Assembly: GCA_031277045.1 (NCBI GenBank) | Contig: JAISLX010000104.1 | Coordinates: 1 to 9,439 of the forward strand | Source of the DNA: Treponema sp. | Lineage (GTDB): Bacteria > Spirochaetota > Spirochaetia > Treponematales > Breznakiellaceae | Direction of reading: 5' to 3' | Length of the DNA: 9,439 nt | In this document: positions 6,891 through 9,439 of the stretch, one piece after another | Layout of the letters: every line of letters begins with the position of its first letter | Position numbering within the stretch: position 1 is the first letter of the stretch | Notes under the pieces: generated by a model | The model's input: the letters and a program-made list of their open reading frames with translations, nothing else | Told to the model about the DNA's origin: nothing | The model's database searches: none | Made by a program: the position numbers and the translations under genes

Positions 6891-7325
6891 ATGGCCCCGC
6901 GTTTTGAAGATTTCTCCGTAAACACCATTGTCGGACCCAATTCCGAACTAAACGGCGATCTTAGCGCCGACGGATTTACCCGGGTGGACGGTACAGTCCG
7001 GGGCAATGTGGCGGCCGCCGGCAGGGTAGTGATTGGAGAAGCCGCACGGCTACGCGGCAATATCAGCGGAACGGCGATAACCATTGGCGGGGTAGTCCGG
7101 GGCAACGTGCTTGCCAGTGAACGGCTTATCATTCTGTCCAGCGCCCTGATCCTGGGGGATATTATTACCCGGCGTATTCAGGCCGACGAAGGCTGTCTTG
7201 TCCACGGCCGGATTCAGGTATGCACCGCCCCGGGATCCTGGGAAGCGGCAGTTTCCGAATACGCGGATGCCCAGGGGGTTAAATCCGCCCTTTCCCAGTT
7301 CAACCGGTCCGCCGTGTTATCGTAG
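6891..7325 (+). CDS. Bactofilin (polymer-forming cytoskeletal protein)
   Basis: This 144-residue protein has a central bactofilin domain (about 10-112) made of short hydrophobic/glycine repeats of a right-handed beta-helix: ELNGDLSADG, RVDGTVRGNV, RVVIGEAARLRGNI, ITIGGVVRGNV, LILGDIITRRIQADEGC. The tails are short and irregular, as usual for the family. Bactofilins polymerise without nucleotides and position cell-wall enzymes. The ATG follows the M23 stop by 2 nt with little Shine-Dalgarno sequence, so translational coupling is likely. The pair is probably a shape-determining module, with bactofilin scaffolding the peptidase from the cytoplasmic face. The physical interaction is inferred. Confidence 0.93.
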   Translation: MAPRFEDFSVNTIVGPNSELNGDLSADGFTRVDGTVRGNVAAAGRVVIGEAARLRGNISGTAITIGGVVRGNVLASERLIILSSALILGDIITRRIQADEGCLVHGRIQVCTAPGSWEAAVSEYADAQGVKSALSQFNRSAVLS

Positions 7326-7369
7326 CCGTACCGGCGGCGCCTTGAGTTACCGCCCCGCAGGGAGCTTTC

Positions 7370-7924
7370 ATGGCCAAAGTTGAATTTCCACAGGACCCAG
7401 GCGGCGTTTTTCTTGATCCCCTGTCCTACACCAACGCGAATCTCCGTCCCCGGACAGAGGCCCGGCGGGGACCAAAACGGTCCGCCGGCGTTACGGCGCC
7501 TGATTTTTCCTCCGTGCTGGAACAATCCCGCGTAGAGGGAACGGAAGCGCTGCCCGTTTCCGAAGAAACGGTGAACCGGCTCCTGGATGAAGTGCGAAAC
7601 ACGGGCGATATGCTGCGGGACCGGCCCTTCCCCCCGGAGATACTGGCCTACAAAAAGGCGGTCCGGGATTTTATGCGCTATGTGGTGGACAACGGCTACC
7701 AGATAACAGCGCAGGACGGACTCCCCAAATATTTAAAACCAAATTTTTCCGGTACGCGGGGCAGCCCCGATTCCCTTGAACGAACCCGGCGCTATACCAT
7801 CCAGGTAGTGGACCGGCGGCTGGACGAACTGGCCGCCGCGCTCCTGAACGGCCAGCTTTCCCAGCTTGAATTGCTGTCCCGTCTTGAGGAAATCAGAGGC
7901 CTTCTGGTAGACTTAATGTCTTAA
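7370..7924 (+). CDS. YaaR-family (DUF327) protein
   Basis: This 184-residue protein has a poorly conserved N-terminal third (about 1-60) and a C-terminal YaaR/DUF327 region. The region is recognised from FPPEILAYKKAVRDFMRYVVDNGY (88-110) and YTIQVVDRRLDELAAALL (142-159), followed by a helical end. The domain is predicted all-helical, and no enzymatic motif is visible. Its function is not established; in Bacillus yaaR lies next to holB and yaaT. The start is supported by AGGGAG at 7359-7364, five bases before the ATG. It lies 44 nt after bactofilin with no terminator between, and 31 nt before the PSP1 gene, so it is probably part of the same operon. Confidence 0.85.
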   Translation: MAKVEFPQDPGGVFLDPLSYTNANLRPRTEARRGPKRSAGVTAPDFSSVLEQSRVEGTEALPVSEETVNRLLDEVRNTGDMLRDRPFPPEILAYKKAVRDFMRYVVDNGYQITAQDGLPKYLKPNFSGTRGSPDSLERTRRYTIQVVDRRLDELAAALLNGQLSQLELLSRLEEIRGLLVDLMS

Positions 7925-7955
7925 CGCGCCCGGACTGGGTGCAAGACGGAGCCTC

Positions 7956-8942
7956 ATGACCGATCAAAACAATTACGAAGACTTAAACGAAGATACCGGG
8001 GATATTTCCTCCCTGGAAGACAGCCCCACCCCGGAGGATCGGGAACATCCCGCCCCTCAAATCGATCCCCCCGACCCCGGAACGCCGCTCTACCGGCTTC
8101 GCCTGGATTATGCAAACGAAAATTTTATAGCGGGATACCGGGGGGGCCCCCTAAATCCCGGTGATAAAGTGATGGTAGTTACTCCCTACGGCCGGGATCT
8201 GGCCCTGGTGTGCGGCCCCCTGAACTGCCGCCGGGGGCAGGCTTCTTACCAGAACGTTACGGTCCCCTGGATCGACCGGCTTGCCGAACCGGAGGAACTG
8301 GAACGGGAAATCCGTGACAAAGAACAGGAAAAAGAGGCGTTCCGAATTTGCCGCGAAAAAATAGAGGCCCACAGGCTGGAGATGAAGCTGGTTCTGGTTC
8401 ACGTCATGGTGGGGGAGGCCAAAATATGGTTTTTCTACACCGCGGAAAGCCGCGTGGATTTTAGGGAACTGGTCAAAGACATGGTAAATATTTTTAAGGT
8501 CCGGATACAGATGCACCAAATTGGGGTTCGGGATGAAGCCCAGGCAGTGGGGGGGCTGGGAGTCTGCGGCCGCTGTTACTGCTGCCACGCGGCCTCCGGC
8601 AAACCCAGGCCTGTGTCTATCAAAATGGTCAAGGACCAGAACCTGTCCCTTAATTCCATGAAAATCTCAGGTCCCTGCGGCCGGCTTTTGTGCTGTCTTG
8701 CCTACGAACACAAGTTCTACAGCGAACAGCGGCGGCAGACTCCCCCGGAAGGAGCGCGCATTAACTTTGACGGAACCCAGTGGAAAGTTACGGAAGTAAA
8801 CATGATCCTGGAACGGCTTAAACTTGCCGGCGATGACGGCCGGGTTCTTAGTCTTTCTTCCTCCGCCTTTGAAAAAACCGACGGCCACTGGCATCTGACA
8901 AAACCAGTGGAAGCCGTGCCGCATACCACAAAAACAAATTAG
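7956..8942 (+). CDS. ricT: PSP1-domain protein, RicT/YaaT-like
   Basis: This 328-residue protein has the PSP1 C-terminal domain (about 140-255). The signature is CGRCYCC (C204, C207, C209, C210), then PVSIKMVKDQNLSLN, then ISGPCGRLLCCLAYEH (C241, C246, C247). In Bacillus RicT (YaaT) the equivalent cysteine groups hold Fe-S cluster ligands of the RicA-RicF-RicT complex, which acts in RNA processing and development. All expected cysteines are kept, with one extra (C207). The first 42 residues or so form an acidic, proline-rich extension before the conserved core starts at LYRLRLDYAN; Bacillus YaaT starts close to the core. A helical stretch (about 111-142) is rich in Glu, Lys and Arg. The start is set by ACGGAG at 7946-7951. 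No RicA or RicF gene is nearby, so a full Ric complex is not shown. Confidence 0.9.
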   Translation: MTDQNNYEDLNEDTGDISSLEDSPTPEDREHPAPQIDPPDPGTPLYRLRLDYANENFIAGYRGGPLNPGDKVMVVTPYGRDLALVCGPLNCRRGQASYQNVTVPWIDRLAEPEELEREIRDKEQEKEAFRICREKIEAHRLEMKLVLVHVMVGEAKIWFFYTAESRVDFRELVKDMVNIFKVRIQMHQIGVRDEAQAVGGLGVCGRCYCCHAASGKPRPVSIKMVKDQNLSLNSMKISGPCGRLLCCLAYEHKFYSEQRRQTPPEGARINFDGTQWKVTEVNMILERLKLAGDDGRVLSLSSSAFEKTDGHWHLTKPVEAVPHTTKTN

Positions 8943-8947
8943 CGGCG

Positions 8948-8981
8948 CGCCTGGGGCCTTTCCCCTCACGGCGTTTCGTTT
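8948..8981 (+). terminator. Weak terminator-like hairpin after ricT
   Basis: CGCC (8948-8951) can pair with GGCG (8970-8973), enclosing a second stem GGGG (8953-8956) with CCCC (8962-8965). TTTCGTTT follows. The stem has internal mismatches and the T tract is broken, so this is only a candidate end for the operon. Confidence 0.35.
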
Positions 8982-8996
8982 ACGCCACGTCCAACA

Positions 8997-9122
8997 TTGT
9001 TTTTAAGCGGCAGTTTGGCAGTCCGAATGAGCCTCTCGCCGTCTGCGCGGGGTATTGGACTTGTTCGATAACCCGGTTGTTTTGAAGCGATTGTTGTTCA
9101 GAAACTAAGGTTTCTGAACAAC
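8997..9122 (+). repeat. Four dispersed copies of a TTGTT-containing 12-mer
   Basis: TTGTTTTTAAGC (8997-9008) and TTGTTTTGAAGC (9077-9088) differ at one base. TTGTTCGATAAC (9061-9072) and TTGTTCAGAAAC (9094-9105) differ at three. The last three copies start 16 and 17 nt apart, and the final one is mirrored by GTTTCTGAACAA at 9110-9121. They could be operator-like sites or decayed units of a repeat family. Confidence 0.5.
9093..9122. repeat. Perfect 13-bp inverted repeat
   Basis: GTTGTTCAGAAAC (9093-9105) and its exact reverse complement (9110-9122) flank the loop TAAG. No T-run follows on either strand (CTCTATTAAA on the right, TCGCTT on the reverse side), so it is not a standard intrinsic terminator. 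It may be a protein-binding palindrome or part of a dispersed repeat. Confidence 0.85.
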
Positions 9123-9149
9123 TCTATTAAACCAGGTTCCCGGTTCGCC

Positions 9150-9177
9150 TTGACCTTGCCGTAAACACAAGTAAGAT
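9150..9177 (+). promoter_or_regulatory. Possible promoter
   Basis: TTGACC (five of six) and TAAGAT (four of six) are separated by 16 nt. Any transcript would start near 9184 and cover the GC-rich block to about 9290. No credible reading frame follows closely, so this is tentative. Confidence 0.25.
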
Positions 9178-9298
9178 TTTTTACATGAAATTTGCAAGCG
9201 AAGCTGCCACGCCGCCGGGGCCCTGACTCCCAGGCTTGGGGCCGAGTCCATACCGGCGGGACATACGCCCGTTCCAGGCTTCTCCGCAGTTTTTAGTA

Positions 9299-9315
9299 CC
9301 CCCCCCCCCCCCCCC
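9299..9315. repeat. Poly-C tract of 17 residues
   Basis: Seventeen uninterrupted C residues are bounded by GTA on the left and AATATTATAG on the right. It lies outside any credible gene, directly next to an AT-rich promoter-like block. Long C/G runs are prone to slipped-strand mispairing and, in pathogenic treponemes and Neisseria, switch expression of nearby genes. The exact length in an assembly may be unreliable. Confidence 0.9.
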
Positions 9316-9371
9316 AATATTATAGTGTAGTTTCACTAAACGATGCCCTATATACCCCATATATAGTATAC
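9316..9371. promoter_or_regulatory. AT-rich candidate control region with nested inverted repeats
   Basis: Directly after the C tract come TATTAT (9318-9323), the inverted repeat TAGTG/CACTA (9323-9327 and 9334-9338), the inverted repeat CTATATA/TATATAG (9348-9354 and 9360-9366), and the palindrome GTATAC (9366-9371). Several hexamers resemble -10 boxes, but none has a good -35 partner at 16-18 nt. It is probably the upstream region of a gene past the window edge. Confidence 0.4.
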
Positions 9372-9408
9372 GGTGTAACGCGGAAGGGGTCCGGCGCTCA
9401 AAACGCGC

Positions 9409-9423
9409 CCGGCTTTATGCCGG
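9409..9423. repeat. Small GC-rich hairpin near the right edge
   Basis: CCGGC (9409-9413) and GCCGG (9419-9423) enclose TTTAT. The sequence is cut off soon after, so its role cannot be judged. Confidence 0.4.
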
Positions 9424-9439
9424 ATGCTTCGGCCATTAC

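Larger units (their letters stand above)
8943..9439. other. 497-nt non-coding tail with dense repeats
   Basis: No open reading frame here has recognisable protein features, and no tRNA, rRNA or CRISPR array was found. The stretch contains a weak terminator-like fold, repeated TTGTT-type 12-mers and a perfect palindrome, a GC-rich block (about 9208-9290), a C17 tract, and an AT-rich block with inverted repeats. It probably holds the 3' end of the ricT transcript and the upstream control region of a gene beyond the right edge. Confidence 0.7.

Noticed and set aside
9185..9226. 13-codon reading frame after the possible promoter at 9150-9177
   Set aside because: It has no Shine-Dalgarno sequence, is very short, and its peptide has no notable character.
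9105..9317. 70-codon minus-strand frame that begins in the poly-C (poly-G) tract
   Set aside because: It starts with a poly-glycine run encoded by the homopolymer, runs through the palindrome, and has no recognisable domain or ribosome binding site. A phase-variable gene here is not supported.
8943..9439. tRNA, rRNA, CRISPR array or insertion sequence in the non-coding tail
   Set aside because: No cloverleaf with a GGTTCGA-type arm, no rRNA signature, no regularly spaced long repeats, and no transposase fragment or terminal inverted repeats with target duplication could be found by eye.

Overview
The window looks like chromosomal DNA from an anaerobic spirochaete, most likely a treponeme of the termite-gut or insect-gut type (Treponema/Breznakiellaceae). 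This is inferred from three things: an NADH-linked multi-subunit [FeFe] hydrogenase, a ferredoxin-dependent 2-oxoacid oxidoreductase, and a run of M23 peptidase, bactofilin, YaaR-family and PSP1/RicT genes. No rRNA or tRNA is present to settle the taxonomy. All convincing genes are on the + strand. They form three transcription units plus one non-coding tail.

Unit 1 (1-2829) is the end of a hydrogenase operon. It holds the 3' part of a NuoF-like flavoprotein subunit (HydB/HndC type), then a complete 588-residue [FeFe] hydrogenase catalytic subunit (HydA/HndD type), then a strong intrinsic terminator. Together these subunits exchange electrons between NAD(P)H, ferredoxin and H2. Further subunits (NuoE-like HydC/HndA) are expected just upstream of the window.

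Unit 2 (about 2884-5769) is a four-gene operon encoding a 2-oxoacid:ferredoxin oxidoreductase in the order delta, alpha, beta, gamma (KorDABC/Vor type). Its genes overlap or nearly touch. It has a good sigma-70-like promoter. The predicted transcript begins in a long, strong hairpin that has an alternative fold, and the first Shine-Dalgarno sequence lies in its own small stem. The enzyme produces reduced ferredoxin and an acyl-CoA from a 2-oxoacid, and the hydrogenase of unit 1 could reoxidise that ferredoxin. The branched-chain (Vor) or 2-oxoglutarate (Kor) substrate cannot be fixed from sequence alone.

Unit 3 (about 5768-8942) starts at a near-consensus promoter (TTGACA, 17 nt, TATACT). It encodes a membrane-anchored M23 (LytM) cell-wall endopeptidase with all metal ligands, a bactofilin cytoskeletal protein 2 nt downstream, a YaaR/DUF327 protein, and a PSP1-domain RicT/YaaT-like protein with the conserved cysteine clusters. 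The first pair is a plausible cell-shape module. The second pair recalls the yaaR-holB-yaaT neighbourhood of Bacillus, here without holB.

The last 497 bases (8943-9439) hold no credible gene but are rich in structure. They contain four related TTGTT-containing 12-mers, two of which form a perfect 13-bp palindrome; a run of 17 consecutive C residues; an AT-rich block with nested inverted repeats and promoter-like hexamers; and a further hairpin near the window edge. The C17 tract next to promoter-like sequence is a candidate phase-variation switch for a gene beyond the window. I saw no clear new multi-gene system. The most unusual material is this non-coding tail and the leader of the korDABC operon.
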